Positions 5,464 to 5,588 of a DNA stretch of 5,588 nucleotides are shown here, in pieces. The notes beneath the pieces are model-generated. The model was not told where the DNA came from. It did no database searches and saw only the letters and a list, made by a program, of their open reading frames with translations. Origin of the DNA: JAAFIP01 sp043718065 (GTDB lineage: Bacteria; Pseudomonadota; Gammaproteobacteria; Burkholderiales; Burkholderiaceae_C). The translations under genes and the position numbers were made by a program. Numbering within the stretch: the stretch's first letter is position 1; each line of letters begins with the position of its first letter. The stretch is from positions 1-5,588 of the forward strand of contig JAYSWJ010000054.1 of the NCBI GenBank assembly GCA_043718065.1, read 5' to 3'.

Positions 5464-5588
5464 CCTAAAACACTCTGAAAACAGGCCTCTGAATGCGTTT
5501 AGCATGCTCCTCAAAGTCAGTTCTGTGCCCGCCTTGGCACTTGGCGTGAACAGCTTCGCGGCTGTCCTCCGCCCTGCGGGCTCCCCCT
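5464..5588. other. Non-coding tail after rimO
   Basis: No coding frame is recognisable. Two short hairpins occur near the end: ACAGC/GCTGT (5550-5554, 5561-5565) and GCCC/GGGC (5571-5574, 5578-5581). No T run follows within the window, so no intrinsic terminator for rimO is visible. The very GC-rich final 30 bases, ending in CTCCCCCT, resemble C-rich intergenic stretches I recall from Comamonadaceae; the stretch is cut by the window edge. Confidence 0.4.

Overview
The window looks like core chromosome of a betaproteobacterium, most likely family Comamonadaceae (Rhodoferax/Polaromonas/Limnohabitans-like). This rests on remembered protein resemblance (RimO, PhaR and the RelA C-terminal half), moderately high GC, and a short dispersed repeat placed right after stop codons. 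No database search was possible, so genus is not assigned.

Layout, all on the + strand. Bases 1-1668 are the 3' part of relA, the ribosome-associated (p)ppGpp synthetase; its 5' end lies outside the window. A roughly 400-base non-coding stretch follows (1669-2070). It holds one copy of a short repeat directly after the relA stop and a large imperfect inverted repeat (1805-1889). A tRNA-Val(GAC) gene (2071-2145) has an extended -10 promoter in front and a clear intrinsic terminator behind. Then come phaR, a regulator of polyhydroxyalkanoate storage (2323-2970, probably a TTG start), a broken lipoprotein metallophosphoesterase gene (2993-3946, internal TAG at 3656-3658), and rimO, the ribosomal protein S12 methylthiotransferase (4005-5429). 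A second copy of the relA-trailing repeat starts on the last base of the rimO stop codon. The remaining bases to the end show no gene.

The genes share a loose theme rather than a pathway: stringent response (relA), carbon storage control (phaR), and translation (tRNA-Val, RimO). I see no mobile element with a transposase, no CRISPR array, no toxin-antitoxin pair, no defence or biosynthetic cluster, and no convincing undescribed system. The points most worth a second look are the decaying phosphoesterase (premature stop plus loss of the catalytic-motif His), the long inverted repeat before the tRNA, and the paired repeats behind relA and rimO.
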